Assembly: GCA_900551915.1 (NCBI GenBank)
Contig: URXT01000034.1
Coordinates: 1-20,159 of the forward strand
DNA length: 20,159 nt
Reading direction: 5' to 3'
Origin: an uncultured bacterium
GTDB taxonomy: Bacteria > Cyanobacteriota > Vampirovibrionia > Gastranaerophilales > Gastranaerophilaceae
Each line of letters opens with the position of its first letter. Within the stretch, counting starts at the first letter, position 1. Shown piece by piece: positions 5,320 through 13,569 of this stretch. Made by a program: the position numbers and the translations under genes. Under the pieces are notes generated by a model. That model was given only the letters and a program-made list of their open reading frames with translations. It did not search any database and was not told where the DNA came from.

Positions 5320-7915
5320 ATGGAAAATCTACTGGAAAATCTTAACAAAGAGCAGAAAGATGCTGTTCAAACAATCGCAGGACCCCTTTTAATACTGGCA
5401 GGGCGCCGGCAGCGGCAAAACTAAAGTCTTAACAACACGTATTGCGTACCTGGTTCAAAGCGGCGTGCGTCCGAAAGACATTCTGGCCGTAACCTTCACA
5501 AACAAAGCCGCAAAAGAAATGAAAGAACGTCTTGGCAAAATTCTCGGCGAAAACACTGTTAAATACATGTGGGTCGGAACTTTCCACGGAATTTGCGGAA
5601 GAATTCTTCGCGAAAATATCGACAACTACAATTTCCAGTCAGGCAAAAAACTCGATAAAAATTTCACAATCTATGACGAAACTGATTCAAATGCTGTAAT
5701 CAAGCAGGCTGTGAAAAAACTTAATTTAGATGACAAAGTTTATGCGCCGAAGCTTGTTAAATCAATTATTTCCAACGCGAAGAACAAAATGCAGGACGCA
5801 TATACTTACGCAACTTTTGCGCGCGACTTCAAATCCCAAAAAATCGCCGCAATCTATGAAGAATACGAAAACACCCTCAATAACAACAACGCAATTGACT
5901 TTGACGACATGTTGATGCTGACCGTGAAGCTTCTGGAACAAAACGCGCAGGTTCGTGAATATTATTACAACAGATTTAAGCATATTCTGGTCGACGAGTA
6001 TCAGGATACAAACCTTGCGCAGTATCGTCTGGTCAAAATGCTTTACACAAACAACACGGATTTCAACGCGGCGCCGGCGGCCGACCCGTCAAGCGCAAGC
6101 GAGCAGGAAATCGCTTTTGCCAAACGTTCGCTTTGCGTTGTGGGCGATGTTGACCAGTCGATTTATAGCTGGCGCGGCGCTGATTACACTATTATTTTGA
6201 ACTTCCAGAAAGACTTCAAAAATACAAAAGTTATCAAGCTTGAACAAAATTACCGCTCAACCGCAAATATTTTGAACGTGGCAAACGCGATTATCGAAAA
6301 TAACACAGAGCGCGTTGACAAAGTTCTTTACTCAAACAAAGGCGAAGGCGAAAAAATAGATTACTTTGAGGCACAGGACGAGGCGGATGAGGCAAACTTT
6401 ATCGTAAGCAAAATCAAACAGAATTCCGGCGGCGATTACAATCGTTACGCAATCCTTTACCGCACAAACTCGCAGTCACGTGCGCTTGAAGAAGCCTGCA
6501 TGGCAGCAGCCGTGCCTTACAGAATTTACGGCGGCCTCAAATTCTACGACCGTAAAGAAATTAAGGACATAATCGCGTATTTGAGATTGATTTACAACAC
6601 GGACGACAGCCAGAGTTTCCGCCGTATCGTGAATGTGCCCAAACGCGCAATCGGCGACACAACGGTTAAAAATCTTCAGGAATACGCTGACAAATTCGAT
6701 ATTTCACTTTTTGAAGCAGCGCAAAGAATTGATGAGAACAACGACATTCCGCCGCGTACACGTTCAAAAATTAAAGATTTTGCGGAATTGATTTTGAAAT
6801 TCAAAGACGCTGTAAAAAACTACTCTTTGCAGGAATTCGTTACTCTCGTAATCGAAAAAACAGGGTATCTTGCAGAGTTGCAGGCGCAAAACACACCCGA
6901 AAGCGAAGCCGACATTGAAAACTTGCAGGAACTTGTTAACGTTGCCGGAGAATACGAGCCTGAGGACATGGATAACATTCTTGGCGAATTCTTACAGCAG
7001 GTTGCACTTGTTTCAGACACCGACAACCTTGACAATATCGCAAACAATGTTACTTTAATGACGCTTCACGCGGCAAAAGGTCTGGAATTTCCGGTGGTAT
7101 TCCTTGCCGGCTGTGACGAGGGGATTTTTCCGCACCAGAGAACGCTCAATGTACCCTCTGAAATGGAAGAAGAACGCCGCTTGATGTATGTCGGTGTTAC
7201 GCGCGCAGAAGAAAAGCTCTATCTGACTTCTGCAAAACGCCGCCAGATGTGGGGTGAATACAAATATTACAACCCGTCAAGATTTATAGAAGAAATTCCG
7301 CGCCAGCTTCTTGAAACAACTTCTTTTGAAGGTTCAACAAGCGGCTCTTCAACTTTCCAAAACGCAGTTTCAAAAGCGCGCACAGGTGAGTCTAAATACA
7401 ACTATGCAGCCGCACAAGCTGACAGTTACGGCTATATCAAACCTTCATCAGGTTTTGGTAAAGGTTTTGTGGCACCGACCAAAGGCCTTGCCTCTGGCGG
7501 AAAATCAAATTCAGGAAGCAATTCACAACAGCACAAATCAAATTACGAATATTCACAGCCTCAGCGTACTCCGGCACGTACGATTTTAGTTAAAAATAAG
7601 ACAAACAAAGCACGCGACGAAGAAAAAGTAAAAGAGTTTTTCAAAGACAACGCCATAAAGAGAATGCTTGAAGAACGCAACAAGCAGCGTGCCGAACAGG
7701 AGCAGAAAGAACAGGAAAAGACAGAACGCGAGCAAAGCGCACCGCTTGTCGAATATGTTTTCTCTGAAGGCGAACGGGTTTTCCACGACAAGCTGGGAAT
7801 AGGCCACATAAAAGAGGTTACGCAAATCGGCGACAGCATGATGTACACAATAGACTTCGGCAAGCAAGGCATAAAAGCCATGGACGCTGCCTACGCCAAG
7901 CTCAAAAAATTCTAG
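5320..7915 (+). CDS. UvrD/PcrA-type DNA helicase, with an apparent +1 frameshift in Walker A
   Basis: This SF1A 3'-5' helicase acts in nucleotide excision repair, replication restart and removal of RecA or stalled polymerase. The start is ATG 5320 after GGGAG. The first frame reads MENLLENLNKEQKDAVQTIA then GPLLILAG and hits a stop, because GCAGGGCGCC (5398-5407) has one G too many. Removing one G at 5401-5403 restores LAGAGSGKTKVLTTR and joins the 816-codon frame, for 864 residues. Motifs (repaired numbering) are GTFHGICGRILR (about 87), LVDEYQDTN (about 223), VGDVDQSIYSWRGAD (about 274), QNYRSTANIL (309), TLHAAKGLEFPVVFLAG (about 579) and RRLMYVGVTRAEEKLYL (about 619). A PcrA-like Tudor domain (FHDKLGIGHIKEV, about 818-864) ends the protein after a disordered linker. 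An Ala/Ser-rich insertion (about 248-266) separates motifs II and III. Unless repaired by frameshifting or a sequencing error, the product would be inactive. Confidence 0.9.
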
Positions 7916-8090
7916 CACACATAGTATGCTCTTGCATATTGGAGATGTTATACAGAATGCGCTTTTACAAAAATTATGTATATAAAGTTGTTTATTTATA
8001 AAAAATTGTCTTGATATATTAAATAATTAAAAAATTTAAATTTTGATGTTTTATCTGGACGCTTCAGGATTTATGAATTTCCACAATGGA

Positions 8091-8118
8091 TTGACAAAAG
8101 CTTAAAATCGGTTAATAA
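8091..8118 (+). promoter_or_regulatory. possible promoter for the Nudix/HAD pair
   Basis: A consensus -35 TTGACA (8091-8096), a 16-bp spacer and TAATAA (8113-8118) precede the Nudix gene by about 75 bp. A second candidate is the extended -10 TGCTAAAAT (8167-8175), closer to the gene but without a -35. The rest of 7916-8193 is very AT-rich and appears empty, with no clear terminator for the helicase gene. Confidence 0.4.
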
Positions 8119-8193
8119 CGGAAATATAATTAATAAGCTATCTTGTTAATTTTCTTCACTTTTTATGCTAAAATTAAGAAAAGAGGGTTAAGT

Positions 8194-8727
8194 ATGGAAT
8201 TAACTGAAAAAACTTTAAGCAGTGAAATCGTTTTCGACGGCAAAATAATGACAGTTCGCAAAGATGAAATTGAACTACCAACAGGTCACAAATCAAGCCG
8301 TGAAGTTGTTGAGCATTCGGGCGGAGTCGTAATTCTGGCGATTTGCCAAAAAGATGAAGAAGGAAAAATCCTTATGGTAAAACAATTCAGATATCCTCTT
8401 TCAGAGCCGCTTTTGGAGCTTCCTGCCGGCAAACTTGAAAAAGGTGAAGACCCCCTTGAAGCTGCAAAACGTGAACTTCATGAAGAAACAGGCTATGAAG
8501 CCGCAAAGTGGGAATATTTAGGATATATTTTCACATCCCCAGGCTACAGCAATGAAAAGCTTTACCTTTACAAAGCAACTGACTTGAACTTTGTCGGCGA
8601 ATGCCCGGATGAAGGCGAAATACTTGTTGATTATCAATTCAGCGCCTCAGAAGTAAAAAAAATGATTAATTCAGGCGAAATTAGCGACGCCAAAACAATT
8701 TGTGCAGTTATGAGAGGGCTTTGCTAA
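8194..8727 (+). CDS. Nudix hydrolase, ADP-ribose pyrophosphatase-like
   Basis: The product hydrolyses nucleoside diphosphates linked to another group, most likely ADP-ribose to AMP and ribose 5-phosphate. The Nudix box G-x5-E-x7-REUxEExGU is exact at residues 79-101 (GKLEKGEDP, then REL and HEETGY), with metal-binding Glu94, Glu97 and Glu98. The N-terminal strand pattern (SSEIVFDGKIMTVRKDEIELP, with HSGGVVIL and QFRYP later) and the SPGYSNEKLYLY segment (115-126) fit the NudF/ADPRase family of about 180-210 residues. ATG 8194 is chosen over an in-frame ATG at 8143 wherever AGAGGG (8182-8187) precedes it and the family start fits; the upstream extension would be an atypical FFTFYAKIKK stretch. 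The stop overlaps the start of the HAD gene (TAATG), so the two are translationally coupled. Confidence 0.88.
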   Translation: MELTEKTLSSEIVFDGKIMTVRKDEIELPTGHKSSREVVEHSGGVVILAICQKDEEGKILMVKQFRYPLSEPLLELPAGKLEKGEDPLEAAKRELHEETGYEAAKWEYLGYIFTSPGYSNEKLYLYKATDLNFVGECPDEGEILVDYQFSASEVKKMINSGEISDAKTICAVMRGLC

Positions 8728-9560
8728 TGATTAAAATGATTGCAACCGATATCGATGGAACAATTTTAAAATGGAGTTATGACTACAGCCAGTGCGTAAA
8801 ACAATGCATAAAAAGACTTGAAAACGCCGGCATAAAAGTTGTTCTTGTAACCGGCAGAATGCATTGTGCAGCCCTCGGGATTGCTAAAGAACTCGGGGTT
8901 ACTACTCCGATTGTTTCTTATCAGGGAGGAATGATTAAAGAATTCTATAAATGCAATGATGTACTTTGCAGAAACGACATGGACCCTCACAGAGCAATGG
9001 AAATCATAGAATGGGCTAGGGAAAATGATGTTCATATAAATCTTTACATGGATGATGTGTTATATGTTGAACATGATACTGAAGTTGTCAGAAAATACAC
9101 TGATGCAAGGTTTATTGACTATCATGTCTGTTCTTTTGATAATTTGGAGATTAAAAATGTAAATAAAATACTTGCAATTGACTTTGACAACCCTGAGCGC
9201 GTGACGGGCTGGGTTAACCAGTTGAGCCAAAAGTATCACGATTTATATGTAATAAAATCAACACCTTATTTTTGTGAAATCGCCGGACGAGAAGCTACAA
9301 AAGGAAATGCTGTTAAATTTTTACAAGACAAATGGGGTATTAAAAAAGAGGAAATACTTGCAATCGGCGACCAAGACAATGATATAGAACTTCTAAAAGC
9401 AGGTGGAATTGCCGTTGCTATGGGAAATGCAACTGATGAATTGAAAGCTTATGCAGATTACATTACTGACACAGTCGAAAATGACGGGTGGGTTAAAGCT
9501 GTAGAAAAGTTCTGCTTTGAAGACGATAAAAGTTCCATTTTCTCAAACAAAAACGAATAA
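8727..9560 (+). CDS. HAD-superfamily Cof-type phosphatase
   Basis: This is a cytosolic HAD phosphatase of the Cof/YbiV type (class IIB cap), which removes phosphate from sugar phosphates or small phosphorylated cofactors. All four HAD motifs are present in 277 residues: DIDGT (8-12, nucleophile Asp8 and acid Asp10), VTGR (41-44), Lys192 in TKGNAVKFL, and GDQDND (214-219). The cap lies between motifs II and III. The ATG at 8727 shares its A with the Nudix stop codon, and AGAGGG (8712-8717) precedes it; the in-frame ATG at 8700 lies inside the Nudix gene and lacks this site. Pairing with a Nudix enzyme suggests joint clean-up of nucleotide or sugar-phosphate by-products. Substrate unknown. A U-rich run (9561-9572) follows without a good hairpin. 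Confidence 0.9.
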   Translation: MIKMIATDIDGTILKWSYDYSQCVKQCIKRLENAGIKVVLVTGRMHCAALGIAKELGVTTPIVSYQGGMIKEFYKCNDVLCRNDMDPHRAMEIIEWARENDVHINLYMDDVLYVEHDTEVVRKYTDARFIDYHVCSFDNLEIKNVNKILAIDFDNPERVTGWVNQLSQKYHDLYVIKSTPYFCEIAGREATKGNAVKFLQDKWGIKKEEILAIGDQDNDIELLKAGGIAVAMGNATDELKAYADYITDTVENDGWVKAVEKFCFEDDKSSIFSNKNE

Positions 9561-9589
9561 TTATTTTTTTTTAAAGTCAAAAGGTCAAA

Positions 9590-9952
9590 CTATTTTAAAA
9601 GATTAATTAAATCAGTATTTTTACCGTAAAAATCATCTACCCATTTTGCAAAACACTCATCAGCTACTGCTTTTTGTGAAGCAGCAAGCTGCTGCGGGGT
9701 GTATTTTGAAACACAAGCCCATGTTGCATTTTCGAGCTGTGTGCGGTTGAGCCGGCCTTTTAAAGACGCAACGTATTTTGAGGTCTTTGCCTGTGGAATA
9801 CCGCGCTGCAAAAGAGTTTGCTCTAAAGAATAGAACATTCCGCCTTCAAACCCGTCATAAAAGGCTTTCTTCTCATACGCCGAGTACTCGACAGCTAATG
9901 CAGACCCGCTAAAAATAACCAACGCCACAAACGAAACTATAAACTTTTTCAT
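9590..9952 (-). CDS. small secreted protein with a Sec signal peptide, unknown function
   Basis: The 120-residue product starts with a classic signal peptide (MKKFIVSFVALVIFSGSALA), with predicted cleavage after Ala20. The mature part, about 100 residues, is mostly helical and has exactly two cysteines (Cys80 in TWACVSKY and Cys100 in DECFAKW) that could form one disulfide in the periplasm. I recognise no family. AGGTGAT before the ATG and a good promoter (9989-10017) mark it as a real, separately expressed gene. It is convergent with the HAD gene and lies downstream of rseP, separated from it by a hairpin. Confidence 0.8.
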   Translation of the reverse strand: MKKFIVSFVALVIFSGSALAVEYSAYEKKAFYDGFEGGMFYSLEQTLLQRGIPQAKTSKYVASLKGRLNRTQLENATWACVSKYTPQQLAASQKAVADECFAKWVDDFYGKNTDLINLLK

Positions 9953-9988
9953 AAAATCACCTGATATACTCTTAATTCAATACTTTTA

Positions 9989-10017
9989 ATTATAACATAT
10001 AGCTAAACAATCCGCAA
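9989..10017 (-). promoter_or_regulatory. promoter of the small secreted protein gene
   Basis: On the minus strand TTGCGG (10017-10012), a 17-bp spacer and a perfect TATAAT (9994-9989) lie about 37 bp before the ATG. The -35 lies inside the 3' arm of the hairpin at 10009-10039. Confidence 0.6.
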
Positions 10018-10039
10018 GCCTGTTAAAAGCTTGCGGATT
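10009..10039 (-). terminator. hairpin after rseP, likely terminator
   Basis: AATCCGCAAGC (10009-10019) pairs perfectly with GCTTGCGGATT (10029-10039) in an 11-bp stem with a 9-base loop, starting 31 bp after the rseP stop. Only a short U-run (GTTTAG) follows on the minus strand, so termination may be partial. Confidence 0.6.
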
Positions 10040-10069
10040 AAAATTAATAAGATAAAAATAACTTTATCC

Positions 10070-11437
10070 TTATATCTTATGCGTAATCAGTGCATAAATA
10101 TCGTTGAAAATTACAAAAATCATAAGCGCAATAAGGAACATAAACCCGGCCGTGCCTATTTTTTCAATAGTTTCTTCATCAAGTGGTTTACCGCGGAGTT
10201 TTTCAATCAGAAGGAAAAGCACATGCCCGCCGTCAAGCGCCGGTATCGGAAGAAAGTTCACAATCGCCAAATCAAGTGAAATCAAAGCCGCAAGAAGAAT
10301 TCCCGGGAAAATCCCCTCGTCTTTAATCTTGTCGCCGCCGATTTTCGTAATCAAAATAACGCCATGAAGGTCATTGAGCGGAACTTTGCCTGTAAATATC
10401 TGCTTCAAGCCGTAAAGAAGAAGATATGTGTTATCATAAAGATATTTGCTGCTGCCTTTGACAATTCCTTTGAAATCTTTTGTCGGAATTATTATCTCAT
10501 CAGTGTTGTATTCAATACCGATAAGCCCGTCTTTGTTGGAATATAGAGGGTTTAATTTTATAATTTTACCATCACGTTCAACTGTAATATTGATTGGATG
10601 AACATTATCAGAAATCGCATAAGCAATATCATTTAGAGAAACATTTCCGTCTGAAATAAAATACTTTTTGCCTTCAATTTCATTACGAAGCTTTTGCTGC
10701 GCGTCGCTGAGATTAATCTGTTTGTCCTTAATCTTTTCAAGCCCCATTATCTGGTCTTTGCTAAGCGAAATTGCAGATTCCGTGCCAACCTGCGGAAGTT
10801 TAACCATAACGCCTTCAGGAATAATTTCGTCCTGTTTAAAAGCCGTGTTAAGCTGTTTTAGTTTTTCATAATTCTGCGCAATATAAGTTTCATCGGCTTT
10901 TCCGTCAAACTTTCTGCTTAATTTTGCATAAGCCACAAGTCCATACGGAGAAGTGATTTTTGAACCGTTGATTTCGATTATTTTGTCGCCCGGTTTTAGG
11001 CCTGAACTTGAGATATATTCATTTTTTTCAGTATCTAATTTTTTAACCGAAACGTCGTATTTGCCGCTGGGAAGCTGCCCCCACAAAGCTGCGGTTAAAA
11101 ATACAAGCACAAATGCCAGCACCACATTTGCAAACACACCGGCTGAAACTACAACCAAACGCTGATAAATCGGTCTGTTCATAAATCTGTCAGGAGAGTC
11201 GGCAGGAAGTTCTTCATCCTTTTCATCATCCGGAAACGCAACGTAACCGCCCAAAAGAAAAGCGTGAACAAGAACTTTGACATCTCCAACCTGACCTTCC
11301 CAGAGAGTAGGCCCTATCGGAAGCCCGAAACCAAACTTTGCAACCTTCATTTTGAAAAATTTAGCCGCAAGAAAGTGTCCGGCCTCATGAACCAGAATAA
11401 GTACACTCAAAAGAAGTATCATTATAATTATCGACAT
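10070..11437 (-). CDS. rseP: RIP zinc metalloprotease RseP (site-2 protease)
   Basis: This membrane protease cleaves transmembrane segments, classically anti-sigma factors and remnant signal peptides. The zinc-binding HEAGH is at residues 17-21 within the first membrane helix, and the third ligand motif NFLPIPALDGGH is at 394-405. Further helices lie at about 95-118, 380-398 and 430-450. A PDZ domain starts near 130 (SGLKPGDKIIEINGSKI). It appears interrupted by a charged, helical insertion of about 90 residues (175-268) before resuming at PINITVERDGKII. This makes the protein 455 residues, against roughly 360-450 in other bacteria. GAGGGGAAAT precedes the ATG. The extended -10 at 11473-11481 drives it. 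No dxr, cdsA or bamA neighbours, common partners elsewhere, are seen. Confidence 0.93.
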   Translation of the reverse strand: MSIIIMILLLSVLILVHEAGHFLAAKFFKMKVAKFGFGLPIGPTLWEGQVGDVKVLVHAFLLGGYVAFPDDEKDEELPADSPDRFMNRPIYQRLVVVSAGVFANVVLAFVLVFLTAALWGQLPSGKYDVSVKKLDTEKNEYISSSGLKPGDKIIEINGSKITSPYGLVAYAKLSRKFDGKADETYIAQNYEKLKQLNTAFKQDEIIPEGVMVKLPQVGTESAISLSKDQIMGLEKIKDKQINLSDAQQKLRNEIEGKKYFISDGNVSLNDIAYAISDNVHPINITVERDGKIIKLNPLYSNKDGLIGIEYNTDEIIIPTKDFKGIVKGSSKYLYDNTYLLLYGLKQIFTGKVPLNDLHGVILITKIGGDKIKDEGIFPGILLAALISLDLAIVNFLPIPALDGGHVLFLLIEKLRGKPLDEETIEKIGTAGFMFLIALMIFVIFNDIYALITHKI

Positions 11438-11472
11438 ATTTCCCCTCGTCAGTTCTCTCTCTTAACTTTTAA

Positions 11473-11481
11473 ATTATAGCA
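11473..11481 (-). promoter_or_regulatory. extended -10 promoter of rseP
   Basis: TGCTATAAT (11481-11473 on the minus strand) is a perfect extended -10 about 35 bp before the rseP ATG. There is no consensus -35; its usual place falls in the 7-bp repeat arm at 11494-11517. Confidence 0.6.
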
Positions 11482-11493
11482 TGGAAATAGGTT

Positions 11494-11648
11494 AAGTGAA
11501 AAGTGAAAAGTGAGAAGACCATTTTCTTTATGCTGTTAATGTGAAAGTTTAATGATATTCATATATAAAAAACAAATCTTATCGTCCTTACGATTTCCTA
11601 AAAACCGTAACGGACTTTTCACCTTTCACTTCTCACTTTTCACTTTTT
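11494..11648. repeat. inverted arrays of a 7-bp repeat (GTGAAAA) between divergent promoters
   Basis: The left arm (11494-11517) has three tandem GTGAAAA-type heptads, and the right arm (11614-11648) has five in reverse orientation (ACTTTTC, ACCTTTC, ACTTCTC, ACTTTTC, ACTTTTT). Nineteen bases (11499-11517 and 11629-11647) are perfect inverted copies, separated by 111 bp without a gene. Each arm sits at or beside the -35 region of one of the divergent rseP and TPR genes. Possible readings are an operator array, a small insertion-element remnant, or a heptamer repeat of the kind known from cyanobacterial genomes. Confidence 0.75.
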
Positions 11649-11658
11649 ATAATATAAT
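11648..11658 (+). promoter_or_regulatory. double -10 of the TPR protein gene
   Basis: Two overlapping TATAAT hexamers (11648-11653 and 11653-11658) precede the ATG at 11665. The second one predicts transcription starting at the A of the ATG, so the mRNA may be leaderless. No ribosome binding site is present. Confidence 0.6.
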
Positions 11659-11664
11659 AGAGTT

Positions 11665-13431
11665 ATGGACAAAATAAATTTAGATGAAATTAACCGGCTG
11701 GTTGTTGAAAAAAAATTCGAAGAAGCTAAAGCAGAGCTTCTTAAATATAACCTTGATGAAGAAAAAGAACTTGATGCACTGAAACTTTTGGGGCTTTGCA
11801 ACGTGAACCTTGAAAATTACAAAGAAGGCAAAAGCAACTTTGAAACAGTTGTAAAATACGACCCTGAAGATGCCTCAAGCTGGTTTTACCTTGCAAACTG
11901 CTATGACAATCTTAATGACCTTCTTCATGCAAAATCCGCTTACCTCAAAGTGATTGAACTTAGAGAAAACTTCCTTGACGCATACAAAAATCTCTGCATT
12001 TTATATGTAAAAAGCGAAGAACAGCAAAATGCAATTGACCTTGCCAAAAAAGCACTGGAATTTGAAAAAGAAGACTACACGCTTTATTACATTATAGGAA
12101 CCGCCTATATGTCTATGAAAAACTTTCAGGACAGCGTAAAATATCTTGAAAAAGCTATCGAACTAAATCCGGAGCATTCACAGCTTTATAACAACCTCGG
12201 AACCTCATATATCACAATCGGAAAACTTGACAAGGCTTACAAAAACTTCCTAAAAGCCAGTGAATTTGACCCGAACAATTCAATCACATATTTTAATATA
12301 GCCTCAATTCTTCAATTGAAAAATAAGCACAAAAAAGCTTGTGAATATTTTGAAAAAGCTTACGCAATCGACCCGGAAGACAGTTATCTTGTGGCACTTG
12401 CACTTTCTGAGACCAAATGCGGTAAATTAGACAGTGCAATAGCACATTACAAAACCCTTATCAGCCGTCATCCGGAAAAAGACATTTACCAGTACAATCT
12501 TGCCTGCTGCTACGAAATGAAGGAAGATTACAACTACGCAATCGGAATTTTAGCGCATCTTGTTATGCTTAACCCTAAATCCGTCTCAATGGCGCAAAAG
12601 CTTGCCGGTTTGTATCTCAAAACAGGAAAACCTGCAGCCGCAAAAGACATTTACGAAAAAATTCTTCTTCAAGGCAATGTGAATGAAGATTTGTATTACG
12701 ATTTTGCTCACGTATGCCTTTTGATAAACGACACGGACAAAGCAGAAAAAATTCTTAAAAAAGTTATTGAATTAAACCCTGAACATGCACAATCACACAA
12801 GGATTTGGGTGTTATCTATTTAAGCAAAAGACTTTTTGATTATGCAAAAGACGAGTTTGAAACTGCTTACAAACTTGCGCCGGAGAACTTCTCAATAGCG
12901 TTTGAATATGCAAATTATCTTCATGCAACAACGGAATTTGAGAAAGCTGACAAAATGTATGCAAAAGCACTTGAGCTTGAGCCGGAAAACCGTGATGCTC
13001 TAGCATTTTCCGCACTTAACAAACTCCATACAAAAGATTTTGACAACGCTTTAGAACAAATCAACAAAGCAGTTGCGCATTCTGTTCACAACGGATTTTT
13101 GCTATACATAGCCGGAAAAGTCCGATTTGCAATGAAAGATTTTGAAGGCGCAAAAGACTTCCTGATAAAATCCTATGAGCTCGAACAGGTCGAAGATGTG
13201 GAAAACCTTCTTGGCTTCTGCTACTTTGAACTCGGCAACTTTGCACAGGCAAACGTGATTTTCGAAAACCTTCTCAAAACAAATCCCGGCAATATAAATC
13301 TTTTGCTGAACCGCGCAAAATGTCTTGAAAATATGGGTGATAACACGTCTGCACTTCAGGCTTTAGAAAAACTTGTGGAGATTTTCCCTGATTGCGAAGA
13401 AGCTCATGAAATGATAAGAAGACTTTCTTAA
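11665..13431 (+). CDS. large tetratricopeptide-repeat protein, 588 residues
   Basis: Almost the whole protein is built of about 16 TPR units of 34 residues. Examples include LYNNLGTSYITIGKLDKAYK followed by NFLKASEFDPNNS (about 173-205), and HAQSHKDLGVIYLSKRLFDY followed by AKDEFETAYKLAPEN (about 375-409). The W/L-G-Y-A-F-A-P pattern is typical throughout. TPR solenoids bind partner proteins. There is no signal peptide, membrane helix or catalytic domain, so a cytosolic adaptor is most likely. TPR proteins of this kind often serve pilus or cell-envelope machinery in this lineage and its relatives, but nothing here proves that. The start codon lacks a ribosome binding site and lies right behind a perfect -10. 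It is divergent from rseP. Confidence 0.85.
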   Translation: MDKINLDEINRLVVEKKFEEAKAELLKYNLDEEKELDALKLLGLCNVNLENYKEGKSNFETVVKYDPEDASSWFYLANCYDNLNDLLHAKSAYLKVIELRENFLDAYKNLCILYVKSEEQQNAIDLAKKALEFEKEDYTLYYIIGTAYMSMKNFQDSVKYLEKAIELNPEHSQLYNNLGTSYITIGKLDKAYKNFLKASEFDPNNSITYFNIASILQLKNKHKKACEYFEKAYAIDPEDSYLVALALSETKCGKLDSAIAHYKTLISRHPEKDIYQYNLACCYEMKEDYNYAIGILAHLVMLNPKSVSMAQKLAGLYLKTGKPAAAKDIYEKILLQGNVNEDLYYDFAHVCLLINDTDKAEKILKKVIELNPEHAQSHKDLGVIYLSKRLFDYAKDEFETAYKLAPENFSIAFEYANYLHATTEFEKADKMYAKALELEPENRDALAFSALNKLHTKDFDNALEQINKAVAHSVHNGFLLYIAGKVRFAMKDFEGAKDFLIKSYELEQVEDVENLLGFCYFELGNFAQANVIFENLLKTNPGNINLLLNRAKCLENMGDNTSALQALEKLVEIFPDCEEAHEMIRRLS

Positions 13432-13465
13432 CGCATTTTGATTTTGTTTTTCAGACTATTAACTT

Positions 13466-13494
13466 TTGTAACAATATTCCTTTCATGGTTTAAA
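13466..13494 (+). promoter_or_regulatory. promoter of the 579-residue protein gene
   Basis: TTGTAA (13466-13471), a 17-bp spacer and TTTAAA (13489-13494) are followed by a hairpin TTAACGG-CAGAAATA-CCGTTAA (13497-13518) at the start of the leader. The hairpin could be an operator or an mRNA-stabilising structure. An AAAGGAAA (13551-13558) serves as ribosome binding site, at the long end of normal spacing. Confidence 0.5.
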
Positions 13495-13569
13495 GTTTAA
13501 CGGCAGAAATACCGTTAACCATAACAAAGAAATGTTACTAAGCTTAACTGAAAGGAAATCGGGCAGCAA

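Noticed and set aside
7561..7918. Long minus-strand frames opposite the helicase C-terminus
   Set aside because: They are shadows of the helicase gene, without start signals.
8143..8193. Upstream ATG for the Nudix gene
   Set aside because: No ribosome binding site, and it adds a non-homologous hydrophobic stretch; ATG 8194 has AGAGGG and the family start.
8700..8726. Upstream ATG for the HAD gene
   Set aside because: It lies inside the Nudix gene; ATG 8727 is coupled to its stop and fits the family N-terminus.
11494..11648. CRISPR-like array
   Set aside because: The repeats are 7 bp, directly adjacent and inverted, with no spacers.
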